Positions 18,555 through 26,789 of a DNA stretch of 64,000 bases are shown in pieces (positions within the stretch are counted from its first letter, which is position 1; every line of letters begins with the position of its first letter). The notes below the pieces were generated by a model. That model did not search any database, was not told where the DNA came from, and was given only the letters and a program-made list of their open reading frames with translations. The translations under genes were made by a program, and so were the position numbers. The stretch comes from CAWFLT01 sp963816795 (GTDB taxonomy: Bacteria > Acidobacteriota > Vicinamibacteria > Vicinamibacterales > SCN-69-37), in NCBI GenBank assembly GCA_963816795.1, contig CAWFLT010000002.1, forward strand, positions 310,001 through 374,000. The letters are read 5' to 3'.

Positions 18555-20960
18555 GTGTCTCATCCTGAGCCCCTTGCATCCGCGACCGATCCGGTCTGCG
18601 GCATGCAGGTCGATCCGGCGCACCCGCGCGGCGGATCGCACGCGCACGCAGGTACGACGTATTACTTCTGTTCTGCCGGCTGCCGGACGAAGTTCGCAGC
18701 CGATCCCGAAAAGTACCTGAAGCTGGCGCCGGAACAGCGCGGCATGCACCACGTCGCCGCGCCGGTCTCCGTCACGCTCACTCGAGGACGGGCCACGCCG
18801 CACCCAGCACCCAGCACCCAGCACTCAGCACGCCAGCACCCGCAAGAGGTCGAGTACACCTGCCCGATGGATCCCGAGGTGGTGCAGATCGGACCGGGCA
18901 TTTGTCCGATCTGCGGAATGGCGCTCGAGCCGCGCGTTGGATCCGTGGGGCCGGCAGATTCTTCCGAGCTCGCGGACATGACGCGGCGCCTCTGGGTGGC
19001 GGCGCTGCTCACCGCCCCGCTCGTGCTCCTGACGATGGTCAGCATGACTGGCGGCCACGCGTCGGCCTGGGTGGCGCCGTCGATCCGTCCCTGGATCGAG
19101 CTCGCGCTGGCCACGCCCGTGTGTTTGTGGGCGGGCTGGCCGTTCTTCGAGCGAGCGTGGCGTTCGCTCGTGACCCGCCGCCTCAACATGTTCACGCTCA
19201 TCGGACTCGGAGTCGCCGTCGCTTTCGGCGAAAGTGTCGTCGCCGTCGTGGCGCCCGGTCTCTTTCCAGCGACAGTGCGCGACGCGATGGGACACGTGCC
19301 CGTGTACTTCGAAGCCGCGGCGGTCATCGTCACGCTCGTGCTCGTCGGCCAGGTCCTCGAACTACGCGCGCGACATCGGACCGGTGCGGCGATCAGAAAC
19401 TTGTTGTCCCTCACACCGCCCGTGGCCCGGCGGGTGCACGACGATGGCACTGACACGGAGGTACCGCTTTCGACGGTGATACCGGGCGACCGGCTCCGTG
19501 TGAGACCGGGCGATCGGATTCCGGTCGACGGCCAGCTCATCGAGGGAGCGAGTGCGGTCGACGAATCGATGATGACCGGTGAACCCGTCCCGGTGCACAA
19601 GCATCCTGGCGACGCGGTCGCCGGTGGTACGGTCAACGGCACCGGATCGTTCGTCATGCGGGCCGAGCGCGTTGGCGCCGACACGATGCTCGCGCGCATC
19701 GTGGCGATGGTGGCCGAAGCGCAGCGGAGCCGGGCGCCGATTCAGCGCCTGGCCGATACCGTCTCCAGTTACTTCGTGCCGGTCGTCATCGTGATTGCCT
19801 GCGTGACGTTTCTCACCTGGTGGCTCATCGGTCCCGAACCGCGTCTCGCCCATGCCATCGTCAACGCGGTCTCGGTGTTGATCATCGCGTGTCCATGCGC
19901 GCTCGGGCTCGCGACGCCGATGTCCATCATGGTGGCGAGCGGTCGTGGCGCCTCGCTCGGTGTGCTGTTCAAGAATGCCGAAACGCTCGAGCGCCTGGGC
20001 GACGTCGACACGGTTGTGGTCGACAAGACGGGGACGGTCACGCAGGGCAAACCCGAGTTGACGACGGTCTCGTGGGTGGAGGGCTTCACCGAGGCCGAGG
20101 TCCTGACGCTCGCCGCGGGGGTCGAGCGATTGAGCGAGCATCCGCTGGCTGGTGCGATTGTCCGCGGCGCGGTGGCCAGAGGCCTGCCGGCCGCCGAGGT
20201 GTCAGAGTTCGCATCTCGGCCGGGCCGGGGCGTCGTCGCCACCGTGGACCACCGCAGGGTGGCAGTGGGCAATCAACTGCACCTCCGCGAGTTGGGCGTC
20301 GCGGAAGAGGCGCTCGCGCGTCGCGCCGAGTCGCTCCGGCACGACGGGCAGACCGTGGTGTTCGTCGCCGTCGACGAGCGGCCGGCCGGCCTGCTTGGGA
20401 TTGGCGATCCGATCAAAGTCAGCGCCGTCGAGGCGATTCGGTCACTGCATCACGAGGGCGTGCGGGTGGTGATGCTCACCGGCGACAGCCGCACCACCGC
20501 CGACGCGGTCGCGCGACGTCTCGGCATCGACGAGGTCCACGCCGAGGTGCTGCCGGAAGGCAAACTGCAGATCCTGCGGCGGTTGCAGCACGAGGCCCAT
20601 GTCGTCGCGATGGCCGGCGACGGCGTCAATGACGCGCCGGCGCTCGCCGCCGCCGATGTCGGCATTGCCATGGGGACGGGGACGGACGTGGCGATAGAAA
20701 GTGCCGGCGTCACGCTCGTCAAGGGCGATCTCGGCGGCATCGTCCGCGCGCGTCGTCTGTCGCGCCTGACGATGGCCAATATCCGCCAGAACCTGATGTT
20801 CGCGTTCGCGTACAACGCCGTCGGCGTGCCGATCGCCGCGGGTGTGCTGTATCCCTCGTTCGGGTGGCTGCTGAGTCCCATGATCGCGGCGGCGGCCATG
20901 AGCGTGAGCTCGGTTTCGGTGATTGCGAATGCGTTGCGTTTGCAGCGCGCCCGTGTGTGA
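18555..20960 (+). CDS. Copper-type heavy-metal P1B ATPase with YHS and metal-binding N-terminus
   Basis: An intact 801-residue protein (GTG start). Residues about 12-52 are a YHS domain (DPVCGMQVDP and YYFCSAGCRTKF). Residues about 97-125 are a heavy-metal-binding domain (YTCPMDPEVVQIGPGICPIC). The core has about eight membrane segments. MTGEPVPV is near residue 340, the metal-site CPC in IIACPCALGLATP near 444, the phosphorylated Asp in DKTGTVTQGKPE near 488, and GDGVNDAPAL near 689. CPC with a late YN and MxxSS pattern marks a Cu(+)/Ag(+) exporter. A classical GMTCxxC HMA domain is absent. The linker between the two N-terminal domains is made by a 7-bp DNA repeat. Confidence 0.94.
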   Translation: MSHPEPLASATDPVCGMQVDPAHPRGGSHAHAGTTYYFCSAGCRTKFAADPEKYLKLAPEQRGMHHVAAPVSVTLTRGRATPHPAPSTQHSARQHPQEVEYTCPMDPEVVQIGPGICPICGMALEPRVGSVGPADSSELADMTRRLWVAALLTAPLVLLTMVSMTGGHASAWVAPSIRPWIELALATPVCLWAGWPFFERAWRSLVTRRLNMFTLIGLGVAVAFGESVVAVVAPGLFPATVRDAMGHVPVYFEAAAVIVTLVLVGQVLELRARHRTGAAIRNLLSLTPPVARRVHDDGTDTEVPLSTVIPGDRLRVRPGDRIPVDGQLIEGASAVDESMMTGEPVPVHKHPGDAVAGGTVNGTGSFVMRAERVGADTMLARIVAMVAEAQRSRAPIQRLADTVSSYFVPVVIVIACVTFLTWWLIGPEPRLAHAIVNAVSVLIIACPCALGLATPMSIMVASGRGASLGVLFKNAETLERLGDVDTVVVDKTGTVTQGKPELTTVSWVEGFTEAEVLTLAAGVERLSEHPLAGAIVRGAVARGLPAAEVSEFASRPGRGVVATVDHRRVAVGNQLHLRELGVAEEALARRAESLRHDGQTVVFVAVDERPAGLLGIGDPIKVSAVEAIRSLHHEGVRVVMLTGDSRTTADAVARRLGIDEVHAEVLPEGKLQILRRLQHEAHVVAMAGDGVNDAPALAAADVGIAMGTGTDVAIESAGVTLVKGDLGGIVRARRLSRLTMANIRQNLMFAFAYNAVGVPIAAGVLYPSFGWLLSPMIAAAAMSVSSVSVIANALRLQRARV
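18800..18840 (+). repeat. 7-bp CCCAGCA repeat inside the P-ATPase gene
   Basis: About five to six copies of CCCAGCA (with one CTCAGCA and one CGCCAGCA variant). They encode the Pro/Ser/Gln/His linker between the YHS and heavy-metal-binding domains. The frame stays open through the array. The reverse complement, TGCTGGG, forms the intergenic array at 22680-22860. Confidence 0.85.
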
Positions 20961-21008
20961 TGGCGGCTTGCGCCCCCCCACCAGGTCTGGACTAAGCTCA
21001 CGCCATTG

Positions 21009-21509
21009 ATGCCGCACAAGGAGAGCGCGGGGCTGCTGTTGTTCCGGCGTCAGGCGGGTGTGCTCGAGGTGCTGCTCGCGCATCCAGGCGGCCCCTACTG
21101 GGCTCACCGCGACGACGGCGCGTGGACGATCCCGAAGGGTGGGATCCATCCCGGAGAGGATCCGTTGCAGACGGCCATCCGCGAGTTCATCGAAGAAACG
21201 AGCTTCGAGCCGGTGGGTCCATTTCTCTCGCTCGGCCAGATCACCCAGCGCAGCGGCAAGCTGGTGCACGCCTGGGCCTTCGAGGGCGACTGCGACCCGT
21301 CGCGCGTCGCGAGCGTCCTGACCACCACGGAATGGCCGCCGCGCACCGGGCGGACCATCGAGATTCCGGAAATCGATCGCGTCGCCTTTTTCCGGCCGAC
21401 CGACGCCCGCCGCGCCCTCAACGTGGCGCAGGTCGAGCTCATCGACAGGTTAGAAAAGCTCTTGCGATCCCCCAATCCCGACTATTTCTTAGGGATTGTC
21501 CAGAAGTAG
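21009..21509 (+). CDS. NUDIX hydrolase
   Basis: A 166-residue protein. The Nudix box runs GGIHPGEDPLQTAIREFIEE followed by TSFEP, so the catalytic REFIEE helix is complete. WAHRDDGAWTIPKG precedes it, as in the AP4A-hydrolase/MutT-like group that acts on PWxxPKG-type substrates. It probably hydrolyses nucleoside diphosphates linked to another group, such as a dinucleotide polyphosphate. ATG 21009 directly follows an in-frame TTG. The stop lies 27 bp inside the end of the convergent methyltransferase gene. Confidence 0.9.
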   Translation: MPHKESAGLLLFRRQAGVLEVLLAHPGGPYWAHRDDGAWTIPKGGIHPGEDPLQTAIREFIEETSFEPVGPFLSLGQITQRSGKLVHAWAFEGDCDPSRVASVLTTTEWPPRTGRTIEIPEIDRVAFFRPTDARRALNVAQVELIDRLEKLLRSPNPDYFLGIVQK

Positions 21510-22039
21510 ATCGGATACGTGCCGACCTGCTCGGTCTTCTCGGGCGCCCACTCGTCGCCCATGTTGAACGTGTTGGACACGATGCGTGTGCCAGGCTTCA
21601 GTTCGGCTTTGAGCCTGGGCAGGAGCTTGACGTTCAGCGACTGGAGTAAGTACAGCGTGACCACGCTGGCCTCGCTGATCTTGATTGCCGGATCGAAGAT
21701 GTCGCCGTGGATGATCTGGACCCGGTCGCCGACGCCAGCTTTCTCGACGGCGGCGGTCGCTTCCTTGACGCGCTGCGGATCGATGTCGACGCCCACACCG
21801 CGCGCGCCAAGCCTGGCCGCGGCGATCACGATCTTGCCATCGCCACAACCGAGGTCGTAGACCACGTCGTTTTTCGTCACGTTGGCCATTTTGAGCATGG
21901 CACTGACGACCGGATCCTGCGTCGGCACCCAGATCACGTCGGGGGTTCGATTCGGCGCCGCCTGCTGCGCCTGTGTTGCGGCGCTGGGGATCGAGAACAT
22001 CAGGGCGGCAAGGGCGGCGACTAACAGCGTTTTTCGCAT
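21482..22039 (-). CDS. Exported class I SAM-methyltransferase-like protein (copy 1)
   Basis: A 185-residue protein. Residues 1-24 are a typical signal peptide (LLVAALAALMFSIPSAATQA). The rest has the Rossmann methyltransferase motif I VVYDLGCGDGKIVIAAA, motif II GVGVDIDPQRVKEA and IHGDIFDPAIKISEASVV, and ends YPIYFWTIPKK. SAM is not known in the periplasm, so either the N-terminus is a membrane anchor facing in or the fold has another use. The next gene upstream on the same strand is a close paralogue, 39 bp away. Confidence 0.85.
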   Translation of the reverse strand: MRKTLLVAALAALMFSIPSAATQAQQAAPNRTPDVIWVPTQDPVVSAMLKMANVTKNDVVYDLGCGDGKIVIAAARLGARGVGVDIDPQRVKEATAAVEKAGVGDRVQIIHGDIFDPAIKISEASVVTLYLLQSLNVKLLPRLKAELKPGTRIVSNTFNMGDEWAPEKTEQVGTYPIYFWTIPKK

Positions 22040-22078
22040 GGCGACCTCGTTAGCGTGAAACAGCGTGCGCGGGTGGGC

Positions 22079-22645
22079 TCAGCGTTTCGGCACGATCCAC
22101 AGATGGGCTGACCGGCTGTCGACTTCGATCGTCTTGTCCGGGGTCCAACTGCCCATCGCGAAGCTGTGCGAGACGATCCGGCTGCCGGGATTCAGTTCCG
22201 CCCGCAGCCGCGGCGCCAGCTTTTCATTGAGCGTGGGCAGCAGGTAGAGCGTCACGACGGTGGCATCGCTGATCTTCACCGCGGGATCGAAGATGTCGCC
22301 CAGAATGAACGTGACACGGTCGGTCACGCCGGCCTTCTTCGCGTTGTCGTTGGATTCCTTGATCCGCTGCGGGTCGATGTCGATCCCGACCCCGCGGGCG
22401 CCGAACTGTTGCGCCGCGGCAATGACGATCTTGCCGTCACCACATCCAAGGTCGTAGACGACGTCGTTCTTCGTCACATTGGCGAGCTTCAACATCGCGG
22501 TGACGACCGCGTCCGGGGTGGGGACCCAGAAGATGTCTGGGGGCCGCACCGGCGCCTGGGCGGTCTGCTGCGCGACCAGCGGACGATCGAGCGCAACAAA
22601 TGCGGCAAGACAGGCGACGGTCAACAAGACTTTGCGCATGGTCAC
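22079..22645 (-). CDS. Exported class I SAM-methyltransferase-like protein (copy 2)
   Basis: A 188-residue paralogue of the next gene. Signal-peptide-like start VLLTVACLAAFVALDRPLVA, then RPPDIFWVPTPDAVVTAML, VVYDLGCGDGKIVIAAAQ, GVGIDIDPQRIKESNDNA and GDIFDPAVKISDATVVTLYL. The two proteins align along their whole length, so this is a tandem duplication. No membrane or cell-wall substrate can be named. It is the first gene of the leftward pair; a repeat array lies just upstream. Confidence 0.85.
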   Translation of the reverse strand: MTMRKVLLTVACLAAFVALDRPLVAQQTAQAPVRPPDIFWVPTPDAVVTAMLKLANVTKNDVVYDLGCGDGKIVIAAAQQFGARGVGIDIDPQRIKESNDNAKKAGVTDRVTFILGDIFDPAVKISDATVVTLYLLPTLNEKLAPRLRAELNPGSRIVSHSFAMGSWTPDKTIEVDSRSAHLWIVPKR

Positions 22646-22679
22646 TCCTTGGGGCTGGGGAGGGTCATTCTATGACAGG

Positions 22680-22859
22680 GACGGTGCTGGGTACGACGGG
22701 TGCGACGGTGCTAGGTGCTGGGTGCTGGGTGCTGGGTACGGGTACGCGGAACGGACGTCGGCTCGCATCGGTTCCTTGTCAAGCTAAGCGGACCAGCGTT
22801 CAGCGACCTTGCCTCGCACCCCGCACCTAGCACGCAGCACCGTCAGCACCCACCGCCCG
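22680..22859. repeat. Intergenic TGCTGGG repeat with inverted arms
   Basis: Left arm at about 22683-22745 has repeated GGTGCTGGGTGCTGGGTGC and one GGGTACGACGGGTGCGACG stretch (the 9-bp unit also seen at 50.4 and 51.1 kb). The right arm at about 22810-22855 has the reverse complement type, CCGCACCTAGCACGCAGCAC and CAGCACCC. The arms can pair around a spacer of about 65 bp. It separates the methyltransferase pair from the end of the ADOP permease. Confidence 0.75.
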
Positions 22860-25226
22860 TCATCTGATCGCCGCGACGGGATCGACTGCGGCGGCGCGTC
22901 GGGCGGCGAGCCACGCGGCGGCGAGCGTGATGACGGCGAGTGTCAAGGCCGCGGCGAGATAGACCCGGCGGTCCGTTTCGGAGATCTGGAACATGAATTG
23001 TCGGAGGAGCCGTGATGCGAACCACGCGCCAACCAGGCCGATCGGGATGCCGGCGCCGATCGCCCACCAGGCACTTCGCATGATCAGCCGCACGGTGCGG
23101 CCGGCGGTCGACCCCAGCGCGATCCGAATGCCGATTTCCCGCCGGCGCTGGGCCACGATTTGCGCCAGCAAGCCGTAGATGCCGACCGCCGACAGGACCA
23201 GGGCGATGACGGAGAAACTGGCGATGAGCGAGAAGTCGAACTGCCGGCCCGCGACGGAGCTCGAGACGATGTCCTCGAGCGCACGCAGGCGCGCGACCGG
23301 CTGATTCGGATCGGCGCGGCGCACCGCGGTCCGGACTGCGCTCGCGATCGTCTCGACGGGCACGTCCGCGCGGACGAGCATCCGGCTCGGCCAGAACGCC
23401 GACTCCGGCGTGGCCAGCTCATAGAGCTGCGCGCCGGTCCGGCCGTCGAGCGCCACCTGCCTGGCATCAGCAACCACTCCAACGATGTGGATCAGCGCGC
23501 CGTCGCGAGTGCCGATGTGCACGCGCCGGCCGATCGCCGATTGTCCGGGCCATGCGGCGGCAGCGAAGCTGGAAGAGACGATGGCGACGCGTCCCCTCTC
23601 GCTGCCGTCGAACCGCTGGCCCGCGATCAGCCGCAGGCGCAGCGTCTCGACACAGCCGGCCGTGATGTTCCGCGGGGCGGCGCCGACTGGGGAGGACGTT
23701 CCCTCGGGCACGTACGTCATCGACCCTTGAGCGTCGAAGGGGATCTCGTTGATCGCGCAGACCGACGTGACGCCGGGAAGGCCGCTGAGCTCGGCGTCAA
23801 TTCGCGAAAGCGCGGCCTCGCGCTTCGCGAATGTGTCGTAGCGCGCGCTCGGCAGGCTCACATCGAACGCCAGGACGCCGGCCGGATCGAATCCGGGATC
23901 GACGCGCAGGAGGCGCGCCAGGCTGACCAGCAGCAAGCTCGACGCCACCAGCAGGGTGACCGCGAGCGCGATTTGTGCCGTGACGAGCACGGAGCGGGCC
24001 CGGCGTGTTCCGCGATCGCCGCTGTCCGTCCGGTGACGCAGCCATCCGCGCGCTGTTGTCGCCGCGCGCCACGCCGGTGCGACCGCGAAGATCATCGCGG
24101 CCGCGAGTGCCACGGCGCTTGCGTACAGCACGACGACCGTGTCGATGCCCGTGCGCGCGGCACCAATCGTTTCGGGGGCGATTCTCCCCAGGATCGCCAG
24201 CAACCAATGATTGAGCGCCAGCCCGGCGGCGGCGCCGATCGCGCTCAAGACGAGGCTCTCCACCAGCAGTTGCGAAATGAGCCGCCGGCGCGTGGCGCCA
24301 AGTGCGGCGCGGATGCCGAGCTCGCGTCCGCGGGCGACGCCTTGGGCCAGCTGCAGGCTGGCCAGGTTCGCACAGCTGATCAGCAGCACCACTCCGGCCG
24401 CCCACGCCAGGACGCTGAGACCCGCCCGAAGCGGCCGCCCACGCTCAGCCTGCATCGACCGGACGGTCGCCGACAGCTTGCCGTTCTCCTCCGGATACGC
24501 GGCAGCCGCTCGCGCGGCGATCGCCTTGACGTCGCGGATCGACTGATCGAGCGTCACGCCGGGCGCGAGTCGCGCGACGACGCCGAGATAATGCGCGGCG
24601 AGCCGCTTGCCCGGAACTTCAGGCGGCAGCGACATCGGCAACCACGCGTCGACGCGCCCGCCTTCGATCTCGAACGCCGCCGGCATGATCCCGATCACGA
24701 CACGTGGCTGGTCGGCCAGGCGGATGTCGCGGCCGACGATCGCGGGATCCGCGCCAAAGCGCCGCCGCCAGACGCCTTCGCTCAGCACGATGGCGGTGCT
24801 GTCGGGGCGCACGTCAGCAGCGTCAAGGCTGCGACCAGCAAGAGGAGGCATACCGAACACCCTGAAGTAGTCGCCGGTGACGTACCGGATCTGCCACTGT
24901 TCGGGCTCGCCGCTGCCCGTCAGGTCTGATGCCCCGCGGAAATACGTGTAGGCCGCGATCACCTCGAAGGAACGGTTCTCCCTCGACCAGTCGTGCACGT
25001 TGGCCGGCATCGCTGCGTTGACAGCGTCGTTCGGCAGGAACGTCTCCCACACGTGGACCAGCCGATCAGCGCCGGGATACGGCAGGGGTTTCAGAATCGC
25101 GTGCCACGCGACGGTGAAGATCGCGGTGTTCGCGCCGACTCCGAGAGCGAGTGTCAGGACGGCGGCCGCGGCAAATCCCGGGGTGCGGCCGAGCAAGCGC
25201 AGCGCGAGGCGAAGGTCCTGCAGCAT
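22860..25226 (-). CDS. ADOP-type ABC permease (two MacB/FtsX units)
   Basis: An intact protein of 788 residues starting MLQDLRLALRLLGRTPGFAA. The first half has the N-terminal membrane segment with LTLALGVGANTAIFTVAWHA, a MacB-type periplasmic region and an FtsX block (ELGIRAALGATRRRLISQLL). The second half repeats this with TAQIALAVTLLVASSLLLVS and REIGIRIALGSTAGRTVRLI. This duplicated arrangement is the orphan permease class abundant in Acidobacteriota. Members usually lack a neighbouring ATPase, as here. The cargo and energy source are unknown. ATG 25224-25226 is preferred over the GTG one codon earlier. Confidence 0.93.
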   Translation of the reverse strand: MLQDLRLALRLLGRTPGFAAAAVLTLALGVGANTAIFTVAWHAILKPLPYPGADRLVHVWETFLPNDAVNAAMPANVHDWSRENRSFEVIAAYTYFRGASDLTGSGEPEQWQIRYVTGDYFRVFGMPPLAGRSLDAADVRPDSTAIVLSEGVWRRRFGADPAIVGRDIRLADQPRVVIGIMPAAFEIEGGRVDAWLPMSLPPEVPGKRLAAHYLGVVARLAPGVTLDQSIRDVKAIAARAAAAYPEENGKLSATVRSMQAERGRPLRAGLSVLAWAAGVVLLISCANLASLQLAQGVARGRELGIRAALGATRRRLISQLLVESLVLSAIGAAAGLALNHWLLAILGRIAPETIGAARTGIDTVVVLYASAVALAAAMIFAVAPAWRAATTARGWLRHRTDSGDRGTRRARSVLVTAQIALAVTLLVASSLLLVSLARLLRVDPGFDPAGVLAFDVSLPSARYDTFAKREAALSRIDAELSGLPGVTSVCAINEIPFDAQGSMTYVPEGTSSPVGAAPRNITAGCVETLRLRLIAGQRFDGSERGRVAIVSSSFAAAAWPGQSAIGRRVHIGTRDGALIHIVGVVADARQVALDGRTGAQLYELATPESAFWPSRMLVRADVPVETIASAVRTAVRRADPNQPVARLRALEDIVSSSVAGRQFDFSLIASFSVIALVLSAVGIYGLLAQIVAQRRREIGIRIALGSTAGRTVRLIMRSAWWAIGAGIPIGLVGAWFASRLLRQFMFQISETDRRVYLAAALTLAVITLAAAWLAARRAAAVDPVAAIR

Positions 25227-25236
25227 CACGGCTCCT

Positions 25237-25375
25237 CAGCAATGAGGCAATGAGGCAATGGGGCAATGGGGCAATGGCAATGGCAATGGGGCAATGGCAA
25301 TGGGGCAATGAAGATCTGAAGGTCATTGCCTCATTCACACATTGCCTCATTGCCCCATTGCTTCATGTCGCCCCT
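25237..25375. repeat. CAATG-type tandem repeat forming a long hairpin
   Basis: Left arm: nine or more overlapping units of GGCAATGG/GGCAATGA/GGGGCAATG (25240-25310). Right arm: TCATTGCCTCATT, CATTGCCTCATTGCCCCATT (25322-25365), the reverse complement. The loop holds GAAGATCTGAAGG. The hairpin lies between the start of ADOP and the end of the receiver-phosphatase gene, both on the minus strand. Confidence 0.85.
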
Positions 25376-25376
25376 G

Positions 25377-26504
25377 TCACTTCACTGCGACAACAATGAG
25401 CGTGGCATCGTCCTGTGGCGCGCCGCCGGTCCATGCGTTGACCGTGTCCGCAATCGTCCGCGTGAGCAGGTCGGCCGACCCGGTGCGATGCCGGCGGATC
25501 GTTTCGATCAGGCGATCTTCGCCAAACTCGTCGCCGCTCGGCGAGCTCGCCTCCGTGATGCCGTCCGTAAAGCACACCAGCCGGTCGCCGGCGCCGAGCC
25601 GCGCAGAGCCGACCGTGTACGTCCAATCTGAGGCGACGCCCAGGACGAGTCCGGTGGACGCCAGCCGCTCGGTCCGGCCGTCGGCGTGAACTAAGACGGG
25701 CGGGAAGTGCCCGGCGTTGGCATACGTCACGATCGCCGCGCGGGTATCGACGACGGCGTAGCAGAACGTCACGAACTTGCCGGACGAGATGTTGCGGCAG
25801 AGCAGCCGGTTGACGCTGGTGCACACGTCGTGCGGCGCCGCAGACGCCGTCGCGAACGCGCGCACGGCCGCCTGCAGGTTCGACATGAGGAGCGCGGCAG
25901 GCAGGCCCTTGCCGACGACATCCGCGATCGACACCGCGAACCGGTGGTCCGAAAAGCGCAGCACGTCGTAGCAATCCCCGCCGATGCCCGAGGCCGGCGT
26001 CCAGGACGCGCTGAGCTCGCACCCCGGCATGTCGGGCATCGCGGACGGGAGCAGGGCGCGCTGGATCAATCGGGCATCGTCGTGCTCGCGGGCAAGTCTG
26101 GCGTCCCGGCTGCGCGATGCCTGACCCTCGTCGATTTCACGCCGCACGACCTCGACCAGGATGGTGTCGTCCCACGGCTTCTGGACGAAGCTGCGGGCGC
26201 CGCGACGCATGGCTTCAACGGCCGTTTCGATGCTGCCCCACCCGGTCATCACGACCACCGGGAGGGTGTGGTCGTGCGTCCGCACCCGGTCGAGCAGGTC
26301 AAGACCTTCGCGCCCGGATGTCGTGTCGCGCGTGTAGTTGAGGTCCATCAGCAAGAGGTCGTACGGTTGCCGCGACACGCGATCGACGACGTCGTGGACC
26401 GAGCTCACCAGGTCGGTCTCGAAGCCCGCATCGCCGAGGAGCAGGCGCAGTGCCTGCAGGATGTCTGTCTGGTCGTCGGCGACAAGGACGCGAGGAAGGG
26501 ACAT
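25377..26504 (-). CDS. Response regulator with PP2C/SpoIIE-type phosphatase output
   Basis: A protein of about 375 residues. Residues 1-120 are a receiver domain: PRVLVADDQTDILQALRLL, phospho-acceptor in LLLMDLNYTRDTTSGREG, switch residues VVVMTGWGS and the Lys in FVQKPWDD. The rest is a SpoIIE/RsbU phosphatase: IQRALLPSAMPDMPGCELSA, GGDCYDVLRFSDHRFAVSIA, DVVGKGLPAALLMS, VCFTDGITEA and DDATLIVVAV. Such proteins dephosphorylate anti-sigma-factor antagonists or similar partners when the receiver is phosphorylated. ATG 26502-26504 gives MSLPRVLVADDQ, matching the start of the divergent regulator (MSLGRILIADDQ). No anti-sigma or STAS gene is nearby. Confidence 0.94.
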   Translation of the reverse strand: MSLPRVLVADDQTDILQALRLLLGDAGFETDLVSSVHDVVDRVSRQPYDLLLMDLNYTRDTTSGREGLDLLDRVRTHDHTLPVVVMTGWGSIETAVEAMRRGARSFVQKPWDDTILVEVVRREIDEGQASRSRDARLAREHDDARLIQRALLPSAMPDMPGCELSASWTPASGIGGDCYDVLRFSDHRFAVSIADVVGKGLPAALLMSNLQAAVRAFATASAAPHDVCTSVNRLLCRNISSGKFVTFCYAVVDTRAAIVTYANAGHFPPVLVHADGRTERLASTGLVLGVASDWTYTVGSARLGAGDRLVCFTDGITEASSPSGDEFGEDRLIETIRRHRTGSADLLTRTIADTVNAWTGGAPQDDATLIVVAVK

Positions 26505-26595
26505 ACTCAACGGCGGGCACCAGGCATCAGGCGCTGGGCATTGGCTCAGATGGCTGACAATAGATCGGTTTGACCCGCGCTCCCGTCCTCCATGC

Positions 26596-26611
26596 TACAA
26601 AGCCCATGCCA
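26596..26611 (-). promoter_or_regulatory. Candidate sigma54-type promoter toward the receiver-phosphatase gene
   Basis: Read on the minus strand: TGGCATG-GGCT-TTGTA. The consensus is TGGCACG-N4-TTGCW. The GG of the -24 element is kept; the -12 GC is GT. It lies about 90 bp upstream of the ATG. Its TGGCA is one arm of an 18-bp perfect palindrome at 26607-26624. Confidence 0.4.
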
Positions 26612-26619
26612 GAAATTTC

Positions 26620-26635
26620 TGGCACGGCTTTTCCT
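26620..26635 (+). promoter_or_regulatory. Candidate sigma54-type promoter toward the NtrC-like regulator
   Basis: TGGCACG-GCTT-TTCCT matches the sigma54 consensus TGGCACG-N4-TTGCW except for GC to CC at -12. It lies about 155 bp before the ATG of the sigma54-dependent regulator. It shares the palindrome TGCCAGAAATTTCTGGCA with the opposed element. Confidence 0.45.
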
Positions 26636-26724
26636 TCTATCTGCAGCGACGATGAGTCTCACCCCCGGAACCGGCGATAATTCCCGGATCCGGGACCGCG
26701 CGGTCGCCGATTTGGGTTTTCGAT

Positions 26725-26789
26725 TTGGTTTCCAATGACCAATAACCAATAGCGCCATGCAATCGCCAATCACCAATCACCAATAACCA
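26725..26789. repeat. CCAAT-type repeat abutting a start codon
   Basis: Units of about 7-8 bp of the form CCAATGA, CCAATAA, CCAATCA (for example CCAATCACCAATCACCAATA). The last unit ends in CCAATG, whose ATG is the start codon of the next gene. No Shine-Dalgarno sequence is visible because the repeat occupies the space where one would lie. Confidence 0.8.
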
